Assembly: GCA_032620915.1 (NCBI GenBank)
Contig: CP136052.1
Span: 3,542,001-3,606,000 of the forward strand
Source of the DNA: Oscillospiraceae bacterium NTUH-002-81
GTDB taxonomy: Bacteria; Bacillota; Clostridia; Lachnospirales; Lachnospiraceae
DNA: 64,000 nt
Reading direction: 5' to 3'
Both the position numbers and the translations under genes were made by a program. Shown piece after piece: positions 17,974 to 28,146 of this stretch. The notes under the pieces were generated by a model. It had not been told where the DNA came from. It did no database searches and saw only the letters and a list, made by a program, of their open reading frames with translations. Each line of letters begins with the position of its first letter. The first letter of the stretch is position 1.

Positions 17974-18763
17974 TCAATTTTCCTGTTTCTTTATCAGATG
18001 CAGCTTTTGAAGCGCCCGGGCAATACCTTCTTCCTCCAGAGTCCCGGTAACCAGATCTGCCATTTCCTTCAATTCGTCCGGTGAATCTCCCATAACCACA
18101 CCAGTCCCTGCCGCATCAATGGCCGCCGCATCATTCATGCTATCCCCAAAGGCAATGGTATCTTCCATGGAAGCACCATAATATTCTGCCACTCTGCGGA
18201 TACCGGAAGCTTTGTCGATGCCTTTCCACACAAACTCCCCAAAGCTGCCACTGTTGTTGGCATACATGTCATACCAGTCCAACAGCTCCGGCATCTGCCG
18301 GACGACCCGCCAAATATGTGCATAGTCGAAGGTGTGAATCGTAAATTTCTCAATTTTCAGATCTCTGCTCACATCTTCAATCCCTTTCAGGTGAGGAAAA
18401 TCTCCTGTCAGTTCTACTTCTCCCGGCACAAAATATATCTGATCTGTCCCTTCCAGCACACCGGAAAAGTTATGGGCATAAAAGCCTTCCACCGTGCGGA
18501 TCAGCACGTCCTCCGGAATATAATGATGATAAATCTCTTTCCCGCCGATGATGATCTGTGCCCCGGCTCCCGCGATTATGCCGTCAAAGCCCACCTCAAA
18601 CAGACTGTCATACACATCGCAGATCGTCCGGGCTGTACAGATAAACGCCTTATGACCGTTGGCTCTGGCCATGCGGATCGCCTCTGTTGTCTCCTGTGAC
18701 GGCGGCTGATCATTCCGGGCAATCGTCCCGTCAATATCAAAAAAAAAGATATTTGGGCGTCAT
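17974..18763 (-). pseudogene. HAD hydrolase (Cof type), frameshifted in a nine-base homopolymer
   Basis: The C-terminal 232 residues (from 18672) hold Cof-type HAD features: the IICTAR-like motif II FICTART, a cap domain, a Lys in VWKGIDKASGI and the acidic GDSMNDAAAID. The catalytic motif I lies upstream: starting at ATG 18763, MTPKYLFF reads into DIDGTIARND only if one base is removed from the nine A at 18739-18747 (nine T in the mRNA sense). As written, the DxDGT part is out of frame with any start. Such enzymes dephosphorylate sugar phosphates or similar. It follows the EamA transporter gene by about 90 bases. Sequencing error, slippage or true decay are all possible. Confidence 0.75.
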
Positions 18764-18850
18764 CTTTTGTATTCCCATATACGCGCCTTCCCCCTCTCTC
18801 CCAGCTGCCACGCACCCACCGGCTTCGCAAATGGATACACCACATCGTCT

Positions 18851-19915
18851 TCAGCCCACAGATCCTTCCATCGTAACCAGTGCAACGCCTGCACAGTTGA
18901 TCAGCAGACTCACCAGCAGGGTTGCCGATGCCAGGGATTCTCCCAGCATGAGTGCCGACAGCACCGTGCCGAAGATCGGTAATAACAGCGAGAACACCAC
19001 CACTTTACTGATATTGTTGTATTTGTACAGCTGATTGGAAAGAATCAACGCCAGGCAGGACGTAAAGATAACGGCAACTGTCGGAGCCAGCGCCTGCACC
19101 AGGTCTGCCGCATGCAGACTCCCACCGCCAAGTAACCCTATAAAAATCAGTATGCCGCCGCCGGTGAGCGTCTGTGCAGCCCCCAGCCATATAGCATTTT
19201 TCCCCGGAGAAATATATTTAAGATACACACCTCCCAATGTCCCTGCCCCCTGGGAAGCGATAACCAGCAGCCCGCCGATCAGCGACACCTGCATGCCCGT
19301 TCCCAGATCATTGACATTGAGGATGATCACAGCCACCACGCCCAGTGCACACCCCAGGCCTTTGCGCACCGTCATCCGGTCTTCTTTAAACACCAGACTG
19401 GAAAACAGCATACCCAGGAACGCACCGGAGCTGCTTAAAATGGAAGCCACCACCCCCGGCGACAGCGCTGTTCCGATATACAGAAAGATGTACTGCAACA
19501 CAGACATGATCAGCCCCAGCTTCAGGATCTGTCCGGCTTCTTTTCCGGAAGCCGGCAGCAACCGCACACCGCGGTACCGGCAGAATCCCAGTGCCAACAG
19601 TCCGGCAAAGAACAGGCGGATACCTGCATAGGTCAGCATCTGGGGAATATCCCCTTCTCCAATGGCATATGCCGTATAACCCAGCTTTGTCAGCGGAACG
19701 CCCATCGCCCAGCAAAAATACACCAGCAGCACCAGAAGGAAGAAATTCCGCGGAGACGAATAAAAACACCGTTCCCGGTTTTCCCACATATCATCATCTG
19801 CCCTGCCAATCTTTCCCTTTGCCCCGGCATTTTCTCCCACATGGTTGCCGCCGGTTGCCGCATCTGTGCAGATCACCGTCTTTCCGCTTTCCTCTGCTTC
19901 ATTGCACTCCATCAT
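18851..19915 (-). CDS. EamA/DMT family transporter
   Basis: About 354 residues. A hydrophilic N-terminal stretch of some 55 residues precedes about ten membrane helices in two EamA repeats; the second begins near SLIGGLLVIASQGAGTLGGV. The ATG at 19915 has GGAGG seven bases upstream. The 22-residue longer reading from 19981 lacks a site. The family moves small metabolites such as amino acids or nucleosides; the substrate cannot be predicted. The long soluble N-terminus is unusual. Confidence 0.85.
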   Translation of the reverse strand: MMECNEAEESGKTVICTDAATGGNHVGENAGAKGKIGRADDDMWENRERCFYSSPRNFFLLVLLVYFCWAMGVPLTKLGYTAYAIGEGDIPQMLTYAGIRLFFAGLLALGFCRYRGVRLLPASGKEAGQILKLGLIMSVLQYIFLYIGTALSPGVVASILSSSGAFLGMLFSSLVFKEDRMTVRKGLGCALGVVAVIILNVNDLGTGMQVSLIGGLLVIASQGAGTLGGVYLKYISPGKNAIWLGAAQTLTGGGILIFIGLLGGGSLHAADLVQALAPTVAVIFTSCLALILSNQLYKYNNISKVVVFSLLLPIFGTVLSALMLGESLASATLLVSLLINCAGVALVTMEGSVG

Positions 19916-20169
19916 ATGATATCCTCCGTATAAATGATCTGTTTTGCAAATAATTCTAGCAACAGCGGTTATATTTGTCAATATGCTTCAATTTATTATC
20001 ATTTTATTTCATCTGCTTTCCAATATTCCTTTCAAAACTCTGCATGGCCTGTCACTAACAGCTTGGGGGAAATGCCCTGCAAAAACAAACGGAATGACAC
20101 AGCCGCTTTTCACGACCATGCCACTCCGTTTGCTTTTCTCTATTTGTTTTGCTGTTTTTCTGGCTTTAT

Positions 20170-22647
20170 TTACTTATAATAATCCAGTTCCACATGCATC
20201 TGATCCAGATGCCAGATCTCATCCACATACTGCCGGATGGTTCTGTCAGACGTGAATTTGCCGCTGCTTGCAGTGTTCAGGATCGCACTCTTCGCCCATC
20301 CCTTTTCATCTCTGTAAGCCGCTTCCACCTTCTTCTGGGCATCCGCATAGGAACGGAAATCCTTCAGGATGAAATACATATCCGGTGTGCCATACTTGTC
20401 TGTCAGCAGAGAATCATAGATCTCCCGGAATCGATCCGGATCATCCGGCGCATAGGTGCCGTTGATGAGCTGCATCAGTACATTACGGATATCCTGGTCA
20501 CTGTTGAAGATGTCCATCGGATTGTAGCCGCCGTGCAGCTCGTAATTGATCACCTCATCAGAGCTCATACCAAAGATAAATGCATTCTCTGCCCCTACTT
20601 CTTCTACGATCTCCACATTGGCACCATCCATGGTACCCAACGTCAACGCACCGTTGAGCATCAGCTTCATGTTGCCGGTACCGGATGCCTCCTTGCTGGC
20701 AGTAGAGATCTGTTCACTCACATCTGCCGCCGCAAAAATAATCTCCGCGTTGGAAACCCGGTAGTCCTCAATGAACACCACCTTGATCTTTCCGTTGATC
20801 GAAGCGTCATGGTTGATCACATCCGCCACGGAATTGATGAGCTTGATGGTCAGCTTTGCCCGGCGATAGCCTGCTGCCGCTTTGGCACCGAAGATAAATG
20901 TTCTCGGGTAGAAATCCATCTCCGGGTGTGCCTTGATCTGGTTGTACAGATACATCACGTGTAAAATGTTCAGCAGCTGCCGTTTGTACTCGTGCAGACG
21001 TTTCACCTGCACATCAAAGATGGAACGGGGATCCACATCTACGCCGTTGTTCTCTTTGATATATTTTGCCAGGCGCACTTTGTTCTGATACTTGATGTTC
21101 ATGAACTCGTGCTGGGCTTTCTCATCGTCCGCATACAGCTTCAGCTGAGAAATCTTGGACAGGTCGGTGATCCACTCGTCACCGATATGATCTGTCACCC
21201 AGGCTGCCAGCAGCGGATTTGCATGCAGCAGGAACCGGCGCTGGGTAATGCCGTTGGTCTTGTTGTTGAATTTCTCCGGCATCATCTCATAGAAATCCTT
21301 CAGCTCCTGGTGTTTCAGGATCTCCGTGTGCAGTCTTGCCACGCCGTTCACCGAGTAGCTGGCTGCAATGGCCAGATAAGCCATCCGCACCTGACCGTCA
21401 TAAATGATGGCCATTTTGCTGATCTTATTCTGGTCACCCGGGTAACGGTTCCGGATCTCGATGCAGAACCGGCGGTTGATCTCTTCCACGATCTGATAAA
21501 TTCTCGGAAGCAGGCGGGAGAACAGCTCGATGGGCCATTTCTCCAGCGCCTCTGCCATGATCGTATGGTTGGTATAAGCACAGCATTTATGCGTGATCTC
21601 CCAAGCTTCTTCCCATTCCAGATTCTCCTCATCAATGAGGATGCGCATGAGCTCGGCCACCGTCACAGTCGGATGGGTGTCATTCATCTGGAATGTGACC
21701 TTCTCATACAGCCTGCGCACATCGCCGCCATGGTGCTCCTTATATCGGTTTACCGCGGTCTGTACACTGGCAGACACGAAGAAATACTGCTGCTTCAGGC
21801 GAAGCTCTTTCCCGGCATAATGGTTATCGTTGGGATAAAGCACTTCCACCAGCGTTTTTGCCAGATTTTCCTGCTCCACCGCTTTCTGATAATCGCCCTT
21901 GTCAAAGGCATCCAGATGGAACTCATTGATGGCCTCCGCATCCCAGATGCGCAACGTGTCCACCACATTGTTGCCATAGCCCACGATGGGCATGTCGTAA
22001 GGCACAGCCAGCACCGACTGATAGCCCTCATGGACAAAATAATTCCGCTGTTTTTCCTGATCGTATTCCACCCGTACATAGCCGCCGAATTTTACCTCGG
22101 TGGCATACTCAGGGCGGCGGATCTCAAAGGGATTACCGTTTTTCAGCCAGTTATCCGGCACTTCCACCTGATAGCCGTCCTCGATCTTCTGCTTGAACAT
22201 ACCGTAACGGTAACGGATGCCACAGCCGTAAGCCGGATAGCCCAGCGTTGCCAGAGAGTCCAGGAAGCAGGCGGCAAGGCGACCCAGACCGCCATTGCCC
22301 AGAGCCGCATCCCGCTCTTCATCTTCGATCACATTCAGGTCGCAGCCCAGCTCCTCCAGCGCTTCCTTTACTTCATCATAATAGGTCAGGTTGATCAGAT
22401 TGTTGCCAAGGGCACGGCCCATAAGAAACTCCATGGACATATAATACACGGTCTTCGGATCGGTTTTCTCGATCTCCTTCTTGGTAGACATCCAGGAATC
22501 AATGATCGCATCCTTTACCGCATAGCACACAGCCTGGAAGATCTGCTGCTCCGTGGCCTCCTCCATCGTTCTGCGGTACAGCGTTTTTACATTATATACG
22601 ACGCTGCGTTTAAACATTTCCTTGTCAAAATCTCGTTTCTCTGCCAT
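20170..22647 (-). CDS. glgP: Glycogen/alpha-glucan phosphorylase
   Basis: An 825-residue glycosyltransferase family 35 enzyme that releases glucose 1-phosphate from glycogen or maltodextrin. GNGGLGRLAACFLDSLATL near the N-terminus and the pyridoxal-phosphate site EASGTGNMKLMLNGAL with its Lys are diagnostic. The length is typical. AAGGGAG precedes the ATG at 22647. It starts 12 bases after ileS, with no terminator between, so it is probably cotranscribed and partly under T-box control, which is unusual for glycogen breakdown. Confidence 0.96.
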   Translation of the reverse strand: MAEKRDFDKEMFKRSVVYNVKTLYRRTMEEATEQQIFQAVCYAVKDAIIDSWMSTKKEIEKTDPKTVYYMSMEFLMGRALGNNLINLTYYDEVKEALEELGCDLNVIEDEERDAALGNGGLGRLAACFLDSLATLGYPAYGCGIRYRYGMFKQKIEDGYQVEVPDNWLKNGNPFEIRRPEYATEVKFGGYVRVEYDQEKQRNYFVHEGYQSVLAVPYDMPIVGYGNNVVDTLRIWDAEAINEFHLDAFDKGDYQKAVEQENLAKTLVEVLYPNDNHYAGKELRLKQQYFFVSASVQTAVNRYKEHHGGDVRRLYEKVTFQMNDTHPTVTVAELMRILIDEENLEWEEAWEITHKCCAYTNHTIMAEALEKWPIELFSRLLPRIYQIVEEINRRFCIEIRNRYPGDQNKISKMAIIYDGQVRMAYLAIAASYSVNGVARLHTEILKHQELKDFYEMMPEKFNNKTNGITQRRFLLHANPLLAAWVTDHIGDEWITDLSKISQLKLYADDEKAQHEFMNIKYQNKVRLAKYIKENNGVDVDPRSIFDVQVKRLHEYKRQLLNILHVMYLYNQIKAHPEMDFYPRTFIFGAKAAAGYRRAKLTIKLINSVADVINHDASINGKIKVVFIEDYRVSNAEIIFAAADVSEQISTASKEASGTGNMKLMLNGALTLGTMDGANVEIVEEVGAENAFIFGMSSDEVINYELHGGYNPMDIFNSDQDIRNVLMQLINGTYAPDDPDRFREIYDSLLTDKYGTPDMYFILKDFRSYADAQKKVEAAYRDEKGWAKSAILNTASSGKFTSDRTIRQYVDEIWHLDQMHVELDYYK

Positions 22648-22659
22648 CGAAACTCCCTT

Positions 22660-25600
22660 CTAGCGTTTCTCTACGCCAAGAGTCACCTGCTCGCCATTGA
22701 TGCTCCACTCTTTCACATATCCAACGGTCTGCTCTTCCAGTATCTCGTCAGCAAGAACCTCTGCCTTAATTATAGCCGCATTCTTTTTAAATATGCCCGC
22801 GATCTTATCATTGCCCTCGTAAGAAACAGCAATACGGTCCATCACCTCAAATCCGGCTTCCTTACGCATGGTCTGGATCTTGCTGATGATCTCACGCACA
22901 AAGCCCTCTTCCAGCAGCTCCGGTGTCAGGTTTGTATCCAGCACAACAGTCACATCGCCGTCACCCTCAGATACATAGCCTTCCATCTGTGCCATGTCGA
23001 TAAGCAGATCATCTTTCGTCAGATCTACAGCCTCGCCATTGACCTCAAAGTGCAGGACGCCCTTCTCGTTCAGCTCATCCATAGCCGCGTTGCCGTCCAG
23101 TGCTGCCAGATGCTGCCTGATGCCGCCCAGCAATTTGCCGTATTTCGGTCCGACGGTCTTCAGCTGCGGTTTGAAGGTATAGGTTGTAAAATCACGCACG
23201 TCCTGGGTAAATACAACCTTCTTGATGTTCAGCTCATCCTCGATGATCTCCTTGTAGAAATCAGACAGCTCCTTGTCCGCTTTGATAAACATGGTGCCGA
23301 TGGGCTGACGGTTCTTGATGTTGGCGGTGTTCCGGCATGCACGGCCCATCACAACAATTTCCAGAACCTCATCCATATCTTTTTCCAGACCGGTGTTAAT
23401 CCACTCCTCTTTCACAGCCGGGAAATCACACAGATGGATGCTCTCCGGTGCAGTCTTGTCAATGCTTCTTACCAGATTCTGGTAAATATCCTCAGTCATG
23501 AACGGGATCATGGGCGCTGCTGCCTTGGCGATGGTCACCAGGGAGGTGTACAGCGTCATGTAGGCATTGATCTTATCCTGCTCCATGCCCTTTGCCCAGA
23601 AACGCTCACGGCTTCTTCTGACATACCAGTTACTTAAGTCGTCCACGAACTCCTGCAGCGCTCTTGCAGCCTCCGGGATCCGGTAGTTGGCCAGATGATT
23701 GTCCACAGCCTTCACCACAGAGTTCAGCTTGGACAGAATCCATTTGTCCATGACAGCCAGTTTGTCATAGTCCAGTGTATATTTTGTCGCATCAAAATTG
23801 TCAATATTCGCATACAGCACAAAGAATGCGTAGGTGTTCCACAGAGTTCCCATGAATTTGCGCTGACCTTCCATGACGGCCTTGCCGTGGAAACGGTTGG
23901 GCAGCCAGGGCGCACTGTTAATGTAGAAATACCAGCGGATGGCGTCTGCGCCGTACTGCTCCAGCGCGTCAAACGGATCCACCGCATTTCCCTTGGATTT
24001 ACTCATCTTCTGGCCGTTCTCATCCTGCACGTGGCCCAGAACGATAACGTTCTTATAAGGCGCCTTGTTGAAGATCAGGGTAGAGATGGCCAGCAGGGAA
24101 TAGAACCAGCCCCTTGTCTGGTCTACAGCCTCGGAAATAAAGTTTGCCGGGAACTGCTGCTCGAACAGGTCCTTATTTTCAAACGGATAATGATGCTGTG
24201 CGAACGGCATGGAACCGGAATCGAACCAGCAGTCAATGACCTCGGGTACCCGGTGCATCTGCTTGCCGCAGTGCGGGCACTTGATGGTCACAGCGTCAAT
24301 GTACGGGCGGTGCAGCTCGATATCCTCCGGGCAGTTGTCGGACATTTCCTTCAGCTCTGCGATGCTGCCGATGGAATGCATGTGGCCGCACTCGCACTCC
24401 CAGATATTTAAGGGCGTGCCCCAGTACCGGTTCCGGCTGATGCCCCAGTCCTGTACGTTCTCCAGCCAGTCGCCAAAACGGCCCTTGCCGATGCTCTCCG
24501 GGATCCAGTTGATGGTGTTGTTATTGCGGATCAGGTCATCCTTCACAGCAGTCATGCGGATGAACCAGGATTCTCTTGCATAGTAGATCAGCGGGGTGTC
24601 GCAGCGCCAGCAGTGCGGGTAGCTGTGCTCGAACTTGGGCGCGTCGTACAGAAGTCCTTTCTCATCCAAATCCTTCAGGATCATCGGGTCTGCTTTCTTA
24701 CAGAACGTACCAGCCCACGGTGTCTCCTGGGTCATCTCACCCTTGGCGTCTACCAGCTGTACAAACGGCAGGTCGTATTTGCGGCCCACGTTGGCATCGT
24801 CTTCACCAAAGGCAGGTGCGATATGAACGACACCAGTACCATCGGTCATGGTAACGTACGTGTCGCAGGTCACATAATGGCCCTTCTTGTGCTGTTTTTC
24901 ACAGATCTCTCCGGTAAATGCGTACAGCGGTTCGTACTCCTTGCCTTCCAGATCGGTACCCTTGTACTCCTCCAGAATCTCATAAGCCGGTGTATCCTCG
25001 GTAGCCAGCTTGCCCAGCACCTTGTCCAGCAGGGCCTTTGCCATATAGTAAACATAGCCGTCAGCTGCTTTTACTTTTACATACTCCTCTTCCGGGTTCA
25101 CGCAGAGCGCCACGTTGGACGGCAGTGTCCAAGGCGTGGTCGTCCATGCCAGAATGTAGGCATCCTCGCCCTTTACCTTGAAGCGGACGATGGCGGAACG
25201 CTCTTTCACGTCCTTATAACCCTGTGCCACCTCATGGCTGGACAGCGGGGTGCCGCAGCGCGGGCAGTAAGGAACGATCTTGAAGCCCTTGTACAGCAGC
25301 TTCTTCTCCCAGATCTGTTTCAGCGCCCACCACTCGGACTCGATAAAGTTATTATCATAGGTAACATACGGGTGATCCATGTCGGCCCAGAAACCAACGG
25401 TGTTGGAGAAATCCTCCCACATGCCCTTGTATTTCCAGACACTCTCTTTACAATGCTTGATAAACGGCTCCAGACCATACTCCTCGATCTGCTCCTTGCC
25501 GTCCAGGCCCAGCATCTTCTCCACTTCCAGCTCTACCGGCAGTCCGTGGGTATCCCATCCGGCCTTTCTCGGTACCATGTAGCCTTTCATGGTGCGGTAT

Positions 25601-25809
25601 CTCGGGATCATATCCTTGATAACACGGGTCAGCACGTGTCCGATATGCGGCTTGCCGTTGGCAGTCGGCGGGCCGTCATAAAACGTATACGTCTCTCCCT
25701 GTTTGCGCTGCTCGATACTCTTCTCGAAAATATGGTTCTCTCGCCAGAACTCTTCTGTCTTCTTTTCTCTTTCAACAAAATTCATATTTGTCGAAACCTT
25801 CTGATACAT
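22660..25809 (-). CDS. ileS: Isoleucyl-tRNA synthetase
   Basis: A 1049-residue class I synthetase attaching isoleucine to its tRNA. The HIGH motif is at residues 55-58 in PPTANGKPHIGH, and KMSKS is in GQKMSKSKGNAVDPFD. The editing domain has TTPWTLPSNVALCV. The PPTANGKP form and the length over 1000 residues fit the eukaryote-like IleS2 branch, which in other bacteria is often less sensitive to mupirocin; this placement is inference. A T-box leader reading an isoleucine codon precedes it, and glgP follows 12 bases later. Confidence 0.97.
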   Translation of the reverse strand: MYQKVSTNMNFVEREKKTEEFWRENHIFEKSIEQRKQGETYTFYDGPPTANGKPHIGHVLTRVIKDMIPRYRTMKGYMVPRKAGWDTHGLPVELEVEKMLGLDGKEQIEEYGLEPFIKHCKESVWKYKGMWEDFSNTVGFWADMDHPYVTYDNNFIESEWWALKQIWEKKLLYKGFKIVPYCPRCGTPLSSHEVAQGYKDVKERSAIVRFKVKGEDAYILAWTTTPWTLPSNVALCVNPEEEYVKVKAADGYVYYMAKALLDKVLGKLATEDTPAYEILEEYKGTDLEGKEYEPLYAFTGEICEKQHKKGHYVTCDTYVTMTDGTGVVHIAPAFGEDDANVGRKYDLPFVQLVDAKGEMTQETPWAGTFCKKADPMILKDLDEKGLLYDAPKFEHSYPHCWRCDTPLIYYARESWFIRMTAVKDDLIRNNNTINWIPESIGKGRFGDWLENVQDWGISRNRYWGTPLNIWECECGHMHSIGSIAELKEMSDNCPEDIELHRPYIDAVTIKCPHCGKQMHRVPEVIDCWFDSGSMPFAQHHYPFENKDLFEQQFPANFISEAVDQTRGWFYSLLAISTLIFNKAPYKNVIVLGHVQDENGQKMSKSKGNAVDPFDALEQYGADAIRWYFYINSAPWLPNRFHGKAVMEGQRKFMGTLWNTYAFFVLYANIDNFDATKYTLDYDKLAVMDKWILSKLNSVVKAVDNHLANYRIPEAARALQEFVDDLSNWYVRRSRERFWAKGMEQDKINAYMTLYTSLVTIAKAAAPMIPFMTEDIYQNLVRSIDKTAPESIHLCDFPAVKEEWINTGLEKDMDEVLEIVVMGRACRNTANIKNRQPIGTMFIKADKELSDFYKEIIEDELNIKKVVFTQDVRDFTTYTFKPQLKTVGPKYGKLLGGIRQHLAALDGNAAMDELNEKGVLHFEVNGEAVDLTKDDLLIDMAQMEGYVSEGDGDVTVVLDTNLTPELLEEGFVREIISKIQTMRKEAGFEVMDRIAVSYEGNDKIAGIFKKNAAIIKAEVLADEILEEQTVGYVKEWSINGEQVTLGVEKR

Positions 25810-25860
25810 TGTTCTTCCTCCTTGTCAGATTCTCCGTAGAACTTCATGTTTTACGAAATA

Positions 25861-26122
25861 AAAAAACTTTCGCTCCTGTAATCAGGACGAAAGTTTCGCT
25901 ACCACCTTATTACTGTATACATCCGATGCACGGCACCTTCGATATACGCTCCCTGTAACGGTGGAAAACCGTCAGATTCTACTTGCACCCTGCCTGCGGC
26001 AGGCCGTTCGGTCTGAGACTCCAAAGGGATCTTCTCCTTCCTCTACCGAATGTCAGCTCTCACCTGCCCTGACTCTCTGGGATTCCTCAAGAAAAGATAC
26101 TGTCTTTTTCATAGTCTTTTAC
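25861..26122 (-). ncRNA. T-box riboswitch leader of ileS (isoleucine)
   Basis: The minus-strand leader carries the conserved T-box bulge sequence AAGGTGGTAGCGAAA (about 25892-25909), directly before a terminator whose arms are AAACTTTCG..TCCTG and CAGGA..CGAAAGTTT followed by T (25861-25896). Further upstream is the GGTGAGAGCTGAC stem I element and a GAAGATCCC segment; the ATC at about 26028-26030 is the likely specifier and reads isoleucine. Uncharged tRNA-Ile should favour the antiterminator and raise ileS expression. The exact specifier position is less certain than the class. Confidence 0.9.
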
Positions 26123-26129
26123 GAAAGCC

Positions 26130-26158
26130 ATTATACGGAAAAAGCGCCGTATTGTCAA
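26130..26158 (-). promoter_or_regulatory. Consensus promoter of the T-box-ileS-glgP transcript
   Basis: Minus strand: perfect TTGACA (26153-26158), 17-bp spacer, perfect TATAAT (26130-26135). It lies immediately before the T-box leader. Confidence 0.85.
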
Positions 26159-26191
26159 GGGTTTTCGGATGGCGCTCTCCTGTTCTGCTCC

Positions 26192-26351
26192 CACCAGTTC
26201 AGCCGCGCCATTCGCAAAATCGCACTGCCGTGCTCCCCGCCGCTTCGCAGCTCATTTTTGCTCATATGATGGTGCTCACTCGATGCTTCTCGGCAGGCAG
26301 CTTTTCGTGCAAGCCCGAAAGCTGCCCACCGGAATCATCGCTGAACTGGTG
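26192..26351. repeat. 160-bp structured intergenic element with 12-bp terminal inverted repeats
   Basis: CACCAGTTCAGC at the left end matches the complement of GCTGAACTGGTG at the right end exactly. Inside lies GGCAGCTTTTCG...CGAAAGCTGCC and other partial dyads. No reading frame is convincing. It sits between the divergent ileS and dacF promoters and could be a MITE-like element or a structured RNA. Confidence 0.5.
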
Positions 26352-26385
26352 TTTCTTAAATTTCTGTTATATTCTGCCAGGAACC

Positions 26386-26414
26386 TTGCAATCATTTTTG
26401 CAATCCCCTATAAT
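26386..26414 (+). promoter_or_regulatory. Promoter of the D-Ala-D-Ala carboxypeptidase gene
   Basis: -35 TTGCAA (26386-26391) and perfect -10 TATAAT (26409-26414) with a 17-bp spacer, 37 bases before the ATG. Confidence 0.7.
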
Positions 26415-26451
26415 GGAAAGAAATATTGTTTCACCCAATTAAGGAGTTATC

Positions 26452-28066
26452 ATGAAATTATCGCATAAATTACTGACAATTCTTTTAGCCGGAATTGTCG
26501 TTTTTTCGTCTGGGGGGATTTCTTCCTATGCCTCGCAGACGACGGGAAGCAACCAGTCGAAGACGCAGACCACCGGCGGCTCGGGCAGCAGTACAGCTAC
26601 AGGAACAGCCGGGGAGGATGCCTCCGAGGAGGACGGGGAAAACGGCGCGGACATCGAGGCGGAGATTCCCGAGATCCCGGTGGAGTCCAACGAGATCGAC
26701 GGCTGGCCCCAGGGGCCCCAGGTCAGCGCAGAGTCCGCCATTGTCATGGAGGCGCAGACCGGCACGATCCTCTATGCCAAGAACATTGACGCCGCCGAGT
26801 ATCCAGCCAGCATCACCAAGATCATGACGGTGCTTCTGGCACTGGAGAACTGCTCCATGGACGAGACGGTGACGTTTTCAGAGAATGCGGTATTCAGCAT
26901 TGAGCGGGGCAGCAGCCACATCGCCCGCACCACAGACGAAGAGCTGACGATGGAGCAGTGCCTGTATGCCATCATGCTGGAATCTGCCAATGAATGCGCC
27001 AACGCGGTGGCGGAGCACATCGCCGGTTCCACGGAAGCCTTTGCGGACATGATGAACCAGAAAGCAGCCGATCTGGGATGCACCAACACCCATTTCGTGA
27101 ACCCCCCATGGCCTCCACGATCCCGAGCATTACACCTCGGCCCATGATATGGCGCTCATCACCCAGGCCGCGCTGAAATACGACAAGTTCCGGGAGATTG
27201 CCGGAACTGTCCGCTACACGATCCCTCCCACAAACAAGAACGAAAATGAGCTGATGATGAATAACCATCACTGCATGATCAGTACATACAAGACGTCCAA
27301 ATATCTGGACAGCACGGTGTTTGCCGGAAAGACCGGTTTCACCACAGACGCGCTGAACACGCTGGTGACCTGTGCACACCGCAGTGAGATGGATGTGATC
27401 TGTGTTATCCTGCGCGGCCCCAGCGGCACCGCCTATCCGGACACGGCATCTCTTCTGGACTATGTTTCCAACCATTTCAGCCCGGCAGAGCTTCCTGCTG
27501 CTTATGCTGATCTGCCGGATACGGTCACTTCCCAGATCAGCGCCCAGGCGGGCAGCTCCGTGGATACTGCCAATATCACACTGGCTGACGGCAGCAACAC
27601 CTATGCGGCCATTCCCGACGGCACCACACTGGCTGATCTGACCCCGCAGGTTTCTGTCCAGACCGGCGCGGACAGCGCCCCCACCGCAGAAATCGCCTGG
27701 TACTACGGGGCAAATCAGGACGTCTGCGTGGGCAGGCAGCAGCTTATCCTTCCCCTGATCCAGACCGCAGCCGCGTCTGATGCCGATTCCTCTCTGGACG
27801 TAAAACTAAACCAGGAAGAGCCCAGAAAGTCCATCCCCTGGGGCACCCTGAAAATCATCCTTATCGTGCTGGTGGTTCTGGTGATCCTTGGCATTCTCGT
27901 CACAGGCATCCTGCTCATCCACGCAAAAAAAGAACGGGAAAAACAGCGCCGCAGAAGAGCGCGGATGCGGGAGCGGAACCTGCGCAGGATCCGCCGGGAG
28001 ATCGACACCATGGCAGACCTGGATGATGACACATACACGGAAGAAGATCCTTTTTCCAATTTATAA
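26452..28066 (+). pseudogene. D-alanyl-D-alanine carboxypeptidase (DacF/PBP5 type), frameshifted
   Basis: A penicillin-binding carboxypeptidase trimming the pentapeptide of peptidoglycan. The first 231-codon frame has a signal peptide, an acidic linker, the SxxK motif SITK (about residues 120-123) and the SxN motif in ESANECAN. The second frame (from about 27110) has KTG in FAGKTGFTTDA, a C-terminal domain and a membrane helix near residue 440 followed by a basic tail. Deleting one C from the six C at 27102-27107 restores the family sequence NPHGLHDPEHYTSAHDMAL. AAGGAG precedes the ATG. Both halves look well conserved, so a sequencing error is more likely than decay. Confidence 0.85.
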
Positions 28067-28146
28067 TCTGGCTCCGGTTGGCTGCCTGCGCTAAGTCACA
28101 TTCAAAACACGATCCTATCGCACAAGAAAAAGCTTTGCAGGCCCTT

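Noticed and set aside
20992..23637. An 881-codon open frame on the plus strand
   Set aside because: It lies entirely antisense to glgP and ileS, both clearly recognised, has no family motif and no ribosome-binding site. It is a by-product of codon bias.
24613..25839. A 408-codon plus-strand frame
   Set aside because: Antisense to ileS and running toward its T-box; no recognisable protein.
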